A stretch of DNA of 64,000 nt from Ficedula albicollis (taxonomy: Eukaryota; Chordata; Aves; Passeriformes; Muscicapidae): NCBI RefSeq assembly GCF_000247815.1, contig NC_021683.1, positions 10,318,173 through 10,382,172 on the forward strand, written 5' to 3'. The notes under the pieces were generated by a model. It was not told the DNA's origin. It searched no databases and worked only from the letters and a program-made list of their open reading frames with translations. This document shows, in pieces, positions 27,301 to 40,440 of the stretch. Each line of letters begins with the position of its first letter. Positions within the stretch are counted from its first letter, which is position 1. A program made the translations under genes and the position numbers.

Positions 27301-30300
27301 AGCTTAGCCCTGCTCTGCTTAAATGAAACTGGAGAAATCTTCATTATAAACAGCAGGCAAAGCTACTCCTGAGACTGTAGAGGCTGAGCAGGCTTGAGAC
27401 AAGGCTTGTAGGGCACAGAGCTGGTCAGAGTATACAAGTCAGAAGGCTCATGGCAGTAGGAATTAATGATAAAAGTGAATTAATGATAAAAGCTGCACAG
27501 TGCTAATTGATTTGAGAAAAATAATCAGCGTATGTCAGGTACCCAGCAAGGCAGCAATTGCTCTTGGTTATTTAGCTTTCCAATACTGCCATCAAAGTTG
27601 TATATATACATACACATTTTGGCCTTCCCTACCTGAAAACAAACCTGGGGGGTTTCAGGCACTGTGTGTAAAGCTTTCTTAAAACCATGGCTGCTGCCAG
27701 AGTTTGAACTGCTTGTTTGGGCTGAGCTGTTGTGAAGCCTTTGGGAAAAAAGCTTAATGCATCCACTATTAGTCTAAATGTACATTAGTAAATAAAGTAG
27801 TATTTGAGAAGGAGTTAGTTCACTTTAGTTTACACTGGAAAATTGTTTTCAAACAGCAGATTGTGAATGTTTTCTACTGCTAATTGAAGATGGTTTCAAT
27901 AAACACATTAGGTTTATGCTGCAGCATTCTGCTTGATCCTAGCCTGGTCTCACTTTCCACACAGAGAGATTATTTTGAAATACTCAGAACTACAGGTTCA
28001 GAGTTCACTGACATCAATAAGGTTTATCCAGTGCCAGGGAAATCAAAATAACGCTCCATAAGTCCAGCAGTAAAACAAACAAAACAACAGGCTTCTGCTT
28101 ATAAAACTCGAATTTTTAGTTATGAAAAGTATGTAAAATGTGCCCAGAGAGCAGAGCTGGAGTGAGGCAGGGTATTACCCAGCACAGCCAGAGGTTGAGC
28201 TACTGTAAACATGATGACAGCAGAGGCTGTTTTGCCTGCATGGTTTTAAGTCTCTGTGGGTTTCAGCACCCGTTATAATAACTTAAACATACTAACAAGA
28301 GAAATTAATTTAAGCTAAACCACCAGATAATTTTAATGTGTGTATTTGATAACTCATTGTCAATAAAAAATTATTGAGATTTAAAAAAATGGTATATGGG
28401 TATATTGGGACAGTTGTTACTGCAGAGCAAAATTATTTTAGATTATTCTGGCTAGCAAACTGACTGTGAATATTTCCCTGTGTATAGATAGTGGCTGCAC
28501 TTAATCAAAACTAGTATCTTCAATATCTGTTGTTCTAACATCATATTGTTCTCATCACCAAGATTAGTAGATTTTTTCATAAAATCTTCAAATTTTAATT
28601 TCACAAGTTCAGAGTTCATTCCGAATGAGAGCTGTTTAATACCTACTAAGATTTCCCTTTTCTGTGAAATGTTCTTCCCAGCACACTGATTTATTGCTGT
28701 AGTTGTAGAAAGAACATAAACACCACCAAAGTGAATTAGATATTTTCTGAAGCAAATATTAATGAAAGAAGTCATCCATTTTCAGCAGCTGTGCATATAT
28801 AGTGGAAAGCTTCCTAAGACTGAGTTGATTTTAGGTATACACTGGATATTAGCTGAATATATGATTACATCTAATGAAACCCATGTAGTTGTAGCTGTTT
28901 CCTCTGCAATACCAGCTGGAATGAACTTGACAGTTCCATTCTCCAGGAGGAGATTGGTGTTTGAGCACCTCTGCACAGGGAATCAACTGGCCAGAAACTT
29001 TATATTTAAGAAGGGTCTGAGAAGTGCTGCTCACAGAAGCACCATGGGTTGTGGATGTTCTGGAGGGCATTCTAGGCAGGAGATGAGCTCCCTGCTCTCA
29101 GTGGGCTTTGCTGGCCTGAAACCCACAGCCATGCCTGCCTCAAGCTGACAAAATGCTTTTTCTTGAGGCATGATGATTTTTTTTTTTTTTGAGGCTGCTG
29201 TTGATTGTATTCAGAAGACACTTCAGAGTGAGCCAGTGAAATAAATTTCAACGAGGCTGAAGGGCTCTTCTGATCCAGTCTTGTTCCCTAACCTGCAATC
29301 CTGCAGAGAATTCAGTGTATTACTGGGATTGTGCTGAAGTCTTGGACAGGGGGTTTTAGTGTCAGTAAACAGGAGTAGCTCCACTTGCATTTCCCCTCAT
29401 CTGCCTTGTGTAACTGAGCTCAGTAGCTTTTTCAGAGATTAGTTGTGCTAGAAAGTGCTTTCTCTACCAAGGCATGGTGTGTGACATGCTGTCTTTTCCC
29501 TCTGAGTTTCTGTAGGAGATGGCACTTTCTGTGCTGCTGTAACAGCTCCACTGCTTGTGTTTGGGTTTTCTTGGAGTTACTTGGCACAGACTGTGACCAC
29601 CTCCCTTTTCATTCCCTTTGTGAGTACAAGGCTCAGAGCACAAAGGCCCTGTGTTAGAGGGGCTACAAGGGCTGAACACATCTTGGACTCTGCCCTCCCG
29701 AGCAAACCCTGCTGCCTGTGTGCTGTGCCCTGCTCTAGCATCAGCTGGGGGCTGCACCTCCCATAGGAAATTGCTGCTAAAAGGACTGGTTTCCTCTCGT
29801 GATCCCTTTGTGAGGGAATTTGGTTGTTTGTTTTTAGACCATGACACCTCTGTTAATTGTATGGGGCTGCAAATGGGGACTGAATTTGTGAGGCAGAGAG
29901 AGCAGGAGGAATTCTGCCTTTACTTCCCTTCCTGGCACATTTTCCCACCTCAGTTCCTGACAGCAACATGGAAGAAATCTGTGCACTGGTGACTTGCCCA
30001 GAAGCAAAAATTCTTATTTTTTCACTAATGCTTTATTTGAATGTAAGGGATTGGTTATGTTCTGCAATGGCATAAATGCCACATCAATAGTGTTCATTGG
30101 GAGAGATTATTATTGAGTGGATCAGATAAATATGGCCTACAAATGTGCTGATTTACTCCAGCTTGTAAAACAAAACAGTTTACGTATACAATTTAAACAT
30201 TCTTTCTCCTTTTTCTTCCCCTAACCACATCCCTTGTGTGCATAATTGAGATTTCCTTACCACCCAGGAGATAGCAAGGAAACTCCTGGGGGTTTGGGCT

Positions 30301-33300
30301 GTGCTGTAAGCGGGTGCAGCTGGAGCTGGCCGGATGCTGCACACCTCCAGCAACACTAGAGAGCAGGCTGACACTGCTGTACTGCTGCCTCAGCCCTCAA
30401 TCTGCTGCAAATGCAATAATTGCTCTTTTATTCTTTAATAAACACACGCCACATCATACAGAGAAACAAGGTGAGAGAACGAGAGAGAGGATATTGCATT
30501 CTTCCACAAAGAGTGGATCAGTTTTATTTTATATGCTTTTTTTTTTTAAACCAGCAGAACAGTTCCTGCTATTCTAAATTACTCTTCCATCTTTCCTCTT
30601 GTTCCCCTCCTTTTAGTTAAATTAATGTATTGATTAGAGCCCATTAGTGTGTAATCGATTGTTAATTTGACTCATCTTACAAATCATGTTTATCTTTATC
30701 AATAAAAAATATATATATTTCACATCTCATTCTTGCAATAAACTGACAAAAAGCTGTGAATCCAGAATTCAGGCTGGAGCTCCAGCTGAAAATGTAAAAA
30801 TACATACTGGGATAACTTACATGTTATTAAAAATATATCTATATAATTTGTAAGAAAATTGGTAGGGAAGCAATGGCAGAAGTAGGATGAGTAGACAAAT
30901 ATGAAGAAAAACGTGTGACTTGTTTGTTTGGGATTCTTTTACTTGTTTTTTTCTGAACAGACAGGACTGGACAAATGTCACTGAAATATGGTTCCATTGT
31001 GCTCTGTGTGCTGGTGGTGTGGCACTGATCACTGGAGACAAGAAGCAACTTGTGTGCCTCAAAGTCTGTGGTGGTGTCCTTTAGGCTGCCGCCTCCTTCT
31101 GCACTGGCTGCCCTGCAAACTTCCCAGCTGTCTGCAGGTTTTCCTTCTGATGCTGCAAAAAATATTTTAAATACTGAAGTCATTCCTTAATTTTGAGGCC
31201 AGAAGGCACATGACACTTCTCAAGGCCAGGGGAGCAGATCCTGCCATTCGGGCAATAATTGTGCTTTATACAGGCAGGATCCATGTAGATACCAACTAAT
31301 CCCCTCCACAGGGGCAAGTATAGCCAGCATTATTATCCCTGTGCTACAAATAAGAAATTGAGATGAATACTTAGCAGAAGGGCATATATTTATATCAAAG
31401 TTAGGATAAAGAGTTTAAACCAATGAACCTTTGAATATAGTGGGTACTTACTATTAAAAATTAAGTCTTGTTATTTGCATCTTTTAAAAAATTGTCTTTT
31501 GGAGACTACAGCTAGACTTGTGGGTTTTTTTCCACTGGTATTTATAGCAAACACTGTGTAAAATAACTGAAAATGCTGAAGGTGGCTGAAGGGGAAGAGA
31601 GAAATGCTTTTAGTGAAATGTACTGTACTGTTTCAAGCAAAAAATTACCTTTTCCCAAAAGTCTGAAGTATTTTTTAAACAAGAAATATTGAAATAGCAT
31701 TTTCACTCCTGAATCTTACAAGTTCAATGAAAATGTTTTAAAAGGGATATAAAGCCAGAAAGAGTGAATGTGTAGGGTCAGCTTATTTGAACACAAACTC
31801 TTTTCAGTTTTTCACCTTTTAATACTTTTCACTCTGGACAGGAGAATTCCCTTGTACAAAAATTGAATCTTCTCAGAGTTTTTCTATAGATGGCTTTATT
31901 TCAGGACATTTTAGCAGCAGACTCTATGATCATCTTGTGCTGGATAGTTACAATCCATGTTTCTCCTTTTAGGAAGTATGACTCTTATAGCAGCTAAAAA
32001 GTAAAGGCCGGGAAGATTTGCAGAACCATTCAGTTTATTAGTCCATAATCCATATTGGAACAGACATTAGTCCAGTGCAGATAGCTGTGCCTATGTGGAC
32101 ACAGATTAGTCACTAGCAAGCCTGCAGGGCTGAAATTTCTCACCAAGAATGATTACTGGGGAATTTAGAACATGAAGGACCAAACACAACTGAAAAAATT
32201 GGGTTTTTCAGTTCAGCCCTGTAAAATTTCTGTAATGCAATCCACAAAGCAGCACACACTTCAGACCTGCTCCTAAATGGAGGTGATGGATCACATACAG
32301 TGTTGTCCAGGGAAATGTTTTGGGAATGCCAGAAGTTTTAAATGAGAAAAGTGCACAAGTTGATAAATTTTCTCTAGTTCAGGCTAAGTTTTGCCCAGCA
32401 TGTTTTAGTGGAAGGAACTGAGTCTAACTTTGTGATATGAGATTTATTGATCAGGAGGAGAGAACTGCTGAGTCTCTCATCCATAAGCATCCCTGTTCTC
32501 CCTGCTGGAGGAAACCCCTCTGGGTGCTGCCCTGACTCCCTAAAGCACCACTGCACAGCCGGTGCCTGAGCCCTGCCACAGCAGCTCTGGGGTTCTCCAT
32601 CAGGAGCTGAGTCTTTCTGTCAAGTGAAAAGTTCTGCAGGTGGGGCAATGCAGGAGTCCCCTCTGGTGTGCAGGAAATTCTGGGATATCTGTGTGGTTTC
32701 ATCTCATCTGATAGACCCAGGCTGCAGAGCTGGATCCAGCTCTGAAACCTTCTCTCAGGTTCCTATGGCAAGGTCTTTAATTAGCACTTGCAGAGCATTG
32801 AAATACCATGACACTGTGCTGCTGCTAATGAAAATAAACCTGGACTTGTGTTCCTTGGTCTGTTGACATTTGCAGCTGTCAAGTCTGAGCCAGACTGGGA
32901 GCTGCTGCTGATGTGTGGGTGAACCTGCAGTGCCTCAGGCAGAGCACAGAGAGCCAGCAGAGCCCAGCCTGAGCTCCAGCCCGTGGCAGAAATCCCTGGG
33001 GCAGCGACTGTGGTGCTGCCCATCCCTGCCAGGCCCTGCCAAAGGCCCTTTCTGGGTCAGCATCTGCGCTGGGGTGCTGCCCTTCCTCCCTTGGACCCTA
33101 CCTCTGGACTTGCCCTGCCATGATTACAAAGTTGAGGATAATTCAGCTAGAATATTATTTAGAAAACTGTGATGATGAGAAGAAGACGGCAGCAATGCAG
33201 CTGTGATCAGTCTTTGAATTTAAACCAGTTTTGGAGCACCAGGATTTTGGCGAGTGGCTTGAAATAGTCAGTGTTTCAGTCTCATGGTGGGGAGGAGCCA

Positions 33301-33960
33301 TCCTCCACATGCCTGAAGGTGTTTCTAGCCATTGCCTTATGCATGGGACTTGCAGAAGAGGAAAAACTGAATTGTTGCTTCTCATCTTCTTGTATTGTAG
33401 TTATTTTTTCTAAAAATAAACAGAAAAATATGTAATACCAAAACACTTAACTTGGGTGAAATGTGGGAGGAGGTGGAGAAAAAGGCTTCATGAGCTAAAA
33501 GAAGTGCAAAAATATTTGTGCTGTATTTTAGTCTTTTTTATTTCCTTTAGGCTTGTTTATCTTGTGGTGTTAGCAGGATAGGCCCTACCAGTTTTGCTGG
33601 CGTGTATTTGTAACCCAGGAATGTTTTCTGGCAGATGTAAAATTAGAAACAAATTTCATGTGTTCTGCAGTGCCCTCCAGTGCTATAAAGGACGGGAACA
33701 GAATATGTGGCTTTGTCAGGATGACTCCAGGAAACCACAAAGAAACAGAGATTAGAAGCAAAATTGGGGAAATAAATAAATAAAAAGCAAATAAGTCCCC
33801 CAGCAGATGTTGCACAGCTTGGAAGGGGAGCGCAGGGCAAAGCCCCTGCCGTGAGTGGGAGCAAACAATGGAGCCCTTGGTGAGACGGGAAATGAGGACC
33901 GTGATTTGGGGGTGTTTTCAAATAAGTGGTTCCAGGATTTTGAGGTCTGATGATGCTCCA
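18331..33960 (+). other. Intergenic DNA, no gene seen
   Basis: A long noncoding stretch. The longest frame is 146 codons (plus strand, 23,861-24,301). It has a hydrophobic, Leu/Ser-rich end, no family resemblance, and an equally open overlapping frame, so I do not call it a gene. Small features include an 18-base tandem duplication of gaattaatgataaaag at 27,460-27,493, A/T runs near 20,350, 20,441-20,460 and 29,178-29,190, and an (AT) run near 30,707-30,719. Slightly GC-richer patches (23,190-23,410, 26,220-26,520, 32,880-33,120) have no coding signal. Confidence 0.55.
27460..27493 (+). repeat. Two-copy tandem duplication, 18-base unit
   Basis: The unit gaattaatgataaaag occurs twice back to back, differing only after the shared core. 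The unit contains two taat homeodomain-type cores, so the duplication doubles them. It may be simple replication slippage. Confidence 0.6.
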
Positions 33961-34122
33961 AAATTTACCTGTCTGTTTTCAGCTGTGAATAAATAAAGGC
34001 TGCTCCCCTCCCCCCCGGCAGGATGGGAACGCTGAATGCTCGGCCCATCAAATTAAACACAGGCAGGTTTTCATTTCCAAGCCTGGGCGTTTGGAGATGA
34101 TGGATGGTGAGATATATGTCTC

Positions 34123-34143
34123 TATAATGAAGGTTTCATTATA
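34123..34143. promoter_or_regulatory. Palindromic paired homeodomain-type site
   Basis: The arms tataatgaa (34,123-34,131) and ttcattata (34,135-34,143) are exact reverse complements around a 3-base centre ggt. Each arm carries a TAAT core, so the site could bind a homeodomain dimer. This is a sequence observation; function is unknown. Confidence 0.35.
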
Positions 34144-34562
34144 AATTTTTTTAAAACTGCAAACATGGCTCTTCATTTCCAAACAAGAAGTGCCATCCCC
34201 TTTCTTGTAGCTCTTCGATCGAATATGTGTGATATTGCCAAAGGAAATGATCCAATAACTACTGAATATATTGATTTAATATAAAGTTATACTTGCTTCA
34301 TTTTTACTGCAAAGCTTCAGAAAACAGGAATGAAATAATAAACTACATAAATAAAAATAGGGAGGGGTAGTGTTAGGGTGATTAGAGGTAAACGATCAGT
34401 GGGATAATTTAGTTGCAACTATTCAAGAAAATACAACTGGCTTGTCTCTGTCTTGTTTGTGCCTTGTTGTCCACTGCCTGCAAACAGCCAGGTGATCAAA
34501 TTGTCCTAACTGAGCACTTACAGAAAGTTTAAGTGATGAATGTTTATAAGCCACTCATAATT

Positions 34563-34570
34563 ATGCAAAT
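34563..34570 (+). promoter_or_regulatory. Canonical octamer ATGCAAAT
   Basis: An exact match to the POU-factor octamer, embedded in an AT-rich block with adjacent TAAT/ATTA cores. An 8-base exact match is expected about once per strand in a 64-kb window, so alone it is weak. Confidence 0.25.
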
Positions 34571-34640
34571 AAAGAAACCAAGACACACCTACAAACAAAA
34601 TACCTTGAGGTCTTTATGCACGGCATAACAGTGTTTCCCA

Positions 34641-37600
34641 ATTGCAATAAAAATACCATGGAGTGTTTGAGCTGATGGGGAGTTACAAAAAGTCTACCAA
34701 GGCTCTTAAGCAAAAATGTTCAGCCAGAAGACCTGGAGCATCTGTAGAATTGGTCCTGTGTGGAAAAGGTCAATCTTTATTTGAGGGAAGCAAGGCACTT
34801 TGGAAATACCTGCAGTGCAAGAGATGGGCTATTGCCCCTGAGTGCTACCTGGCTGTGAGGGGATGCTGAGGGGGCAGTGCAGTGTCAGGTGTCATCCAGG
34901 GCAGGGACACTGGCACAGCTGTGAATGTGTGAAAATGGAGCCTCTGTAAAATCATCCGGTGATTTTCCTGCAATTACCAGCTTGATTTCATGTTAACTGC
35001 TTTTCACCTTTCCTTCTCTCAATGCTTTCCCAAGGGATTTTTTTGTACTTCACTTTGTACATGTGTGTGCAGTCTTGAAATGTCCACATGTCCTTAAACC
35101 TCTCTCTCTGCCTCTATAGATGTTGCCCTCTGAATGCAAGAAGGACTTTGGTGACCCAGTTTTGCATGGCATCAAAATGTGAAAGTTCAAACAGCATTTT
35201 GTGATTTTTCTGGTAATACTGCGCACAGTGCCCTTCCCCTGGGGCTGGAGGAGTTCTAGGAAAGGGGGAGAGTTCTAGGAAAAACCTGGTGGCACCACTT
35301 TCCTCTGCCCCTGCAGTGCTGCCCCCCATTAAAAATGCATTATGCACTAACTCTGAGAGGATATATTAAAACCACGCAGACAGCTTTAGGTTCTACATTT
35401 GAGTGTCAGATACAGCTGGTGGAGAGCTGGGCTTTTACTGGGGCTGGGCATGCTCGTGAGCACGTGTTGAGATCCCTGTCCTAGTGCCCACAGCCACTAA
35501 TAATTGTTCCTTTTGCTCTTTAGTGGACTCTCAGTTCTGCCTATTGAAGTAGATCCTGTGCTTTAATGTGGACCTTCCCTCTTTACCCATCAGTGGGTGC
35601 AGTGATGGATTTTTGTCTCAGCAGGAGTTCTCTGTGCTGTGAAGGAACTGGGTCCTCTGAAGGAGCCCCTGTCTGACCTGCACACAAACCCTCTACAAAC
35701 CCACTCCCTGCTTAAGCACTGTATTGACAGAGTACATTAAAATTCATCATCTGGTTTTGCCTCCAAATTTTCTGGTTTTCTCTGGGAGATTTTCTCCACT
35801 GGACACTTTCTCATCCTAGGAGGAAAGAATCCAAGTATTTTATACTAATCTTAAAGAAATTTGATTTTTGGCTTTCTTTGGAAGTTGATTAAATGCAGCT
35901 TGTCATGCCACTCCTTTTTCAAGAAGCAATAAACTGCACTACTGTCACTAGGATAACATATCTCAGAGCTTCTTCCACTGCTCTGGCAAACCCAAACCTG
36001 CATTCTACCTAAGGCATGCAAGAACTAGTGGGAAAGGATAGTCTAATAACAATTAGATGCCTATAGAATTAGAGTCTTAATTATATGTATATGTATACGT
36101 ACAGTGTGATAATAATTTATCTATAATAATTAGAAGCTTGCAAAAGAGATCTGGGTTAATCAGTACTGGATCAGAGGGAATATAAAGAATTGGGGTACAT
36201 AATTAGCAAACAAGACTTGGGCTGAAAATTTGCCCATCCCTTACAGCAATGTCCCTCACCAGGCCACTCACTCTCACTGGTTATATGAAGAAGTTTGTAT
36301 GAAGAAGTTCTTTTACCATGTTGGCAATAAAGATCTGTAAATCCTTTATGGAGATGGAGTTGGATCATAGAAATAGTATTTAAGGAAGGGAGGACAAGTG
36401 AAAATATCATGAAGCTCTTTTATACCTTAATTTCTGTGACTGGATGGCAGCTTTAGAAGAAGAAAATAACTTCACTGAAAGTTTGGAGTCCTGACAAAAT
36501 AGATAAAATAGGTAACACAATCCGTAGTGGACTATCATAAAGATACAATTATGGTCATTTTAGGGAATGCATATTTCTGAGTTCTCTGAAATGTATATTT
36601 TGTAGTTAGGTTGTGATAAAGTTAATTATTGACAGGTAAAGTATAGTCTGCTTCCAAGTCAGTAGTTACTTGTTTTTCTTGTACTAAAAAGAATCCAATA
36701 AGTTTCTAAAAAGGAAAATTTATCCTCTCATGTGAGGTACCAGTGGGTGGAAAACTGTACCTGAGACCACAATTCTCAGAAGTCAGTAGGAATTAGAACT
36801 CTTTGAAAAATGAAACCTCACTTTCCCTTCCAAATGACTGGGAGATGATTACTTCTCTACCTAAATGAGTGTAATAGACCTGTTCTATTTTACTTTTTCA
36901 AAACATGTCAGCATTGAATGTTGAATGCTGTGTCCTGAAAATGCAAAATTAAATTACTGGAACTTCTTGAACTTATTCTTACGGTGCTTTGTTCTCTCCT
37001 GGTCACTGTGATACTGGTGGTGTTGCCACTACCACCTACAGCTGTCCATTGAGCCCAAAATGTGCCTTTTGTATCTCTTTGTTCTGCTGAAGAAAGCAGC
37101 CAGGTTAGAAATGCTGTAGTGCTCCAGCAGGGAGGTATTACATGTTTGTAACACAAACCTTGGATTAAGTCATTTTGAGGGGGTAGCATTCCCATTAAGG
37201 GTGCTTGGCAGGACTTGGCTGCGTGTCCAGCGCGCCTGGAATTTGGCTGTTGCCTGAAACTCCCTGTGTGCCTCTTGGGCTGCACTGCCAGAGAGCAATT
37301 GAGACCTGCAGAGCAGGCAGCTCCTTACCTGCCACCAGGCAGGATTCAGGGAGGTGGCAAAATCTTTTCTTTTTGGGGTTCAATCAGACTGTGCTTGTCT
37401 GCCAGTCTGTCCTGAAAGAACTGACTGAAGAGTGGTGGTGCTTTCACCCAAAAGAGTTTTGGTGGTTTATGGACTGTCTTCTGGGAATGGCTTTACACAC
37501 CAACATTTTTATTAACTTTACTATTATTGTTGTTGTTGTTTCGTTGATCTTTTAAATCCCAGAAGAATTTAAGAAATAGATTTGGCTACAACTGGAATCC

Positions 37601-39730
37601 TCTTTCTCAAATAGAAGCTGCAGCACTTGGTGCTATTAGTGAGAGCTTTGTAATTGTGTGTATGCAGAAGCTGTTGGCACTGCTTTCTATTCAGGCATCC
37701 CATTTCATGCCCAAAACTCAGTTGTTGATAACACAGATGAACAATAGTTGTCTACTTGTAATTAGAGGGCTGTGGGCAGCACTCTCCTGCCGTGATGGCA
37801 ATTGCAATCTTTTCCTGTTCAAAATATGTCTGTGCAACAAATCCAGGAGTACTCATAACACAGGATGGCTGCTGGGGATGAAGGGTGCCTGCTCCTGCTG
37901 CAGTGCAAATGTGGCAATGTGGGGAAAAGGGGAAAGGTTCTTAGCTCTGAAGGCTTGGAGCCATGGGCCACCGGCAGGGTGGTTAGAGCCAGCATGAACG
38001 TGCCCAGCTGGGCTATAGCACTGTCCTGTGGGGAAAGTTTGCTTCATCTTAACTAACACAGGTGCTGGGCAGGAAGTGCAGAGGGTGTTCTTGTAGAAAA
38101 AAGGAGATTTTAACCAACTTTCAGAGTCCCAGAGGAGGTCATGGCATGCACAGCCTCTGCCTGAAGTTTTAACAGACAAGTGTCACTGTTGGCCATAGAC
38201 TTGTGTGTGTTTTGAACCCACAGAGGCTTTAAAAATGTGCATATTCATCTTGTACATGTTCTTCCAGCTCTACTCCTTGTGTGATGCAGCATGACCCTGT
38301 GGTGGAGCCCAGTGAAAAATGCCCTCCCTGCTGCAGGGGAGTTTGTGATGCTGCAGGGAGCTGCAGAGAGCTGCTGGCAGGAGCTGCCCCTCCCCAGGGG
38401 ACAGGGCTGGCAGGATCTGCTGAGCCTTGCCAAAAATGCAGTTTTCTTCAGCAGCTTTCCTCTGTGTGTCCTAGGAGAGGGCTCTTTGGGTGCAGGGAAG
38501 AGCTGCAGCTGGTCACATGCAGACCCAGCTGTGGTCACACCCAGCTCCTCTGGAAAGAATTATCTTCTGCCTTGCACAGCTTAAACTGCTCTGCTCAGCT
38601 ACTACTTCTAAATAAAGTTTGTACATGACTGTTACTGGTGCTATTGGCAAGCTGTTTTCTCTTGCAAGGAGATTTTTGTCTTGGAATTCTTTAAATTCTT
38701 TCAAAAACTTCTGTTGGTGACTGAGCTATTGCTTTCATTTGGTTAATTTTACTATATAGCAGAATTACTATTTTTTCAGCGTTTGCTCTTGTAAATAATG
38801 ATTTTAATCGTCCCATGTTTCCTTTGGGAGTTTTTTTTTGTTTCAAATCATAAATGAATGAATTTAGTTGACTGAGGAGGAAGTACAAATTTTATTAACT
38901 TGCTCTCAAGAGTGTAGCAGAATATTGTCCTGTCACAGGAATTCCTTGGTCCGGAATTTTCAGCAAGACAGGGAGAGAAGGGAGAGTAGGGCAGGAAGGA
39001 GACACCTGACTATCCCCTATCTTTGGTAGGTGGAAAAAGAGCTCTGGGATGACAATCCCTGTGGTAGCTTTTTGAGGAGAGAGCTTAAGCTCAACATGAC
39101 ATCTTTTCCACTTCAAGTAGCCCGGTGCTAGCAAATTTAAGATTACCTTGGTTTTTTTACAGCTCCCTGAGTTTTCATGTTTCCTCCCAGTGTCTCTTTG
39201 CTTTCCTTTTCCATCTCACTCCTCCTGGGATATGCTGGAGGTGGCAGAGCAGGGGAGAGACAGGCCAGGAGTGTTTCTGGATGGGGCTGTGCGCAGAGTG
39301 TGCTGGGCAGGCTCCCACTGTCTGTGAGCTCACTGCCCAGCACAGGGGCTCAAGCTCTGCTGGTCACTGCACTGACCCCAGGGGAGCTGGCAGAGCTGGC
39401 CCTGCTCAGGGTGTACAGCAGGGAGCCAGAGCTGCTCTGGATTAATGCCCATGGGCACAGTGTCCACCCTCACCTCCCAGTGAGCACAGAACCCTCAGGC
39501 TTTGCTCACTGCCGTGCTCCCTAATATTGTGCTTTCATTTCCTGCTCTTGCACAGCTTACAAAATCAATTAAAACTGGCTGACATCTGGAGCCTTTAAAA
39601 GAAAAAAAAAAAAAAAATTAGTGGTATTCCTGAACTCCTTATGCAGAAAAACCTTGCAAGGATTTCAAAGACATGTTCCACAAGGGCTGCTGGATTGGTC
39701 CCTACAGGACATTGGCTGGTGCCTGAGAAA
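34641..39730 (+). other. Intergenic DNA, no gene seen
   Basis: Noncoding. It contains a short tandem duplication of gagttctaggaaa (35,251-35,263 and 35,270-35,282), a duplicated tatgaagaagtt unit near 36,283-36,310, a GTT run near 37,526-37,541 and an A-run of about 17 near 39,601-39,617. A GC-richer patch at 38,290-38,560 is open in several frames on both strands and has no recognisable protein. Confidence 0.55.
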
Positions 39731-40440
39731 TAAAGAAAAGCCCTTGACTATTAGTGGGTTCTGCTGTAATTCAGAATAATACCAGATGTTTCATTATGTA
39801 TCAGCCTGCAATAAAACTGCTTCTTTGAGCTATTGAACAAAGACAGTCGACAAAAGAAAAATTAATGTTGTGTCTTTGATCTCATGTTTTAAATTTGTCT
39901 TTTATAAATAGTGATGGGTTCTGGTTAAAAACACTCTAACAATTTGTTAAATATGCAAATGTCTGAAGTTTCTTAGCAACAGAACAAATAAGTGTTTTTC
40001 TTCTAATATAATATGTATGCTAGTTTAGTAAGCACACAATAAGTTAATTAGGCTGCGGTTAGGTATTATTTGTAAATGTCATATTAGCATGCTGTTTTGT
40101 TTCTTTGTTGCAACCAAAAGCCTCAAACTCACTGATGTCACTTATTGCATGTTGTTTTTTCCTCTAGTTTTGAAATGAGTTTATTTTTTTAACATACTTG
40201 TGGGCAGAGTAATGATTTATTGAGTTGTGTGTTTATTATTGTTTTGCTTGGTTGTAATGTCTCATTGTCTTTACATTGTTAGCAATGTTAGAGATTTTAC
40301 AGGGAAATTCTAGGAAAGTACACATTACACGTGTAATAAAGCTGCTGCAGTTTACTGTGATTAATGTCATTACAATGAATACCAAATGAATTAATAATGA
40401 TGGGGCCATTTAATTTTAAAATGTTGGCATTTGTCTAAGT
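39731..40440. promoter_or_regulatory. Candidate conserved noncoding element
   Basis: An unbroken AT-rich, CpG-poor block rich in TAAT/ATTA cores. Examples are ttaattagg near 40,044, gattaatgtcatta near 40,358 and atgaattaataatgatgg near 40,384, with an acacgtgt-type E-box near 40,327. Composition contrasts with the GC-richer DNA on either side (39,200-39,500 and 40,440-40,500). It is plausible as an Irx-cluster enhancer but unproven. Confidence 0.3.

Larger units (their letters stand above)
33961..34640. promoter_or_regulatory. Candidate conserved noncoding element with octamer and palindromic homeodomain motifs
   Basis: An AT-rich block holding catcaaattaaac near 34,046, a 21-base palindromic site at 34,123-34,143, and a canonical octamer atgcaaat at 34,563-34,570 inside cataattatgcaaataaag. 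The density of such motifs and the near absence of CpG fit a developmental enhancer. No alignment was possible. Confidence 0.3.
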
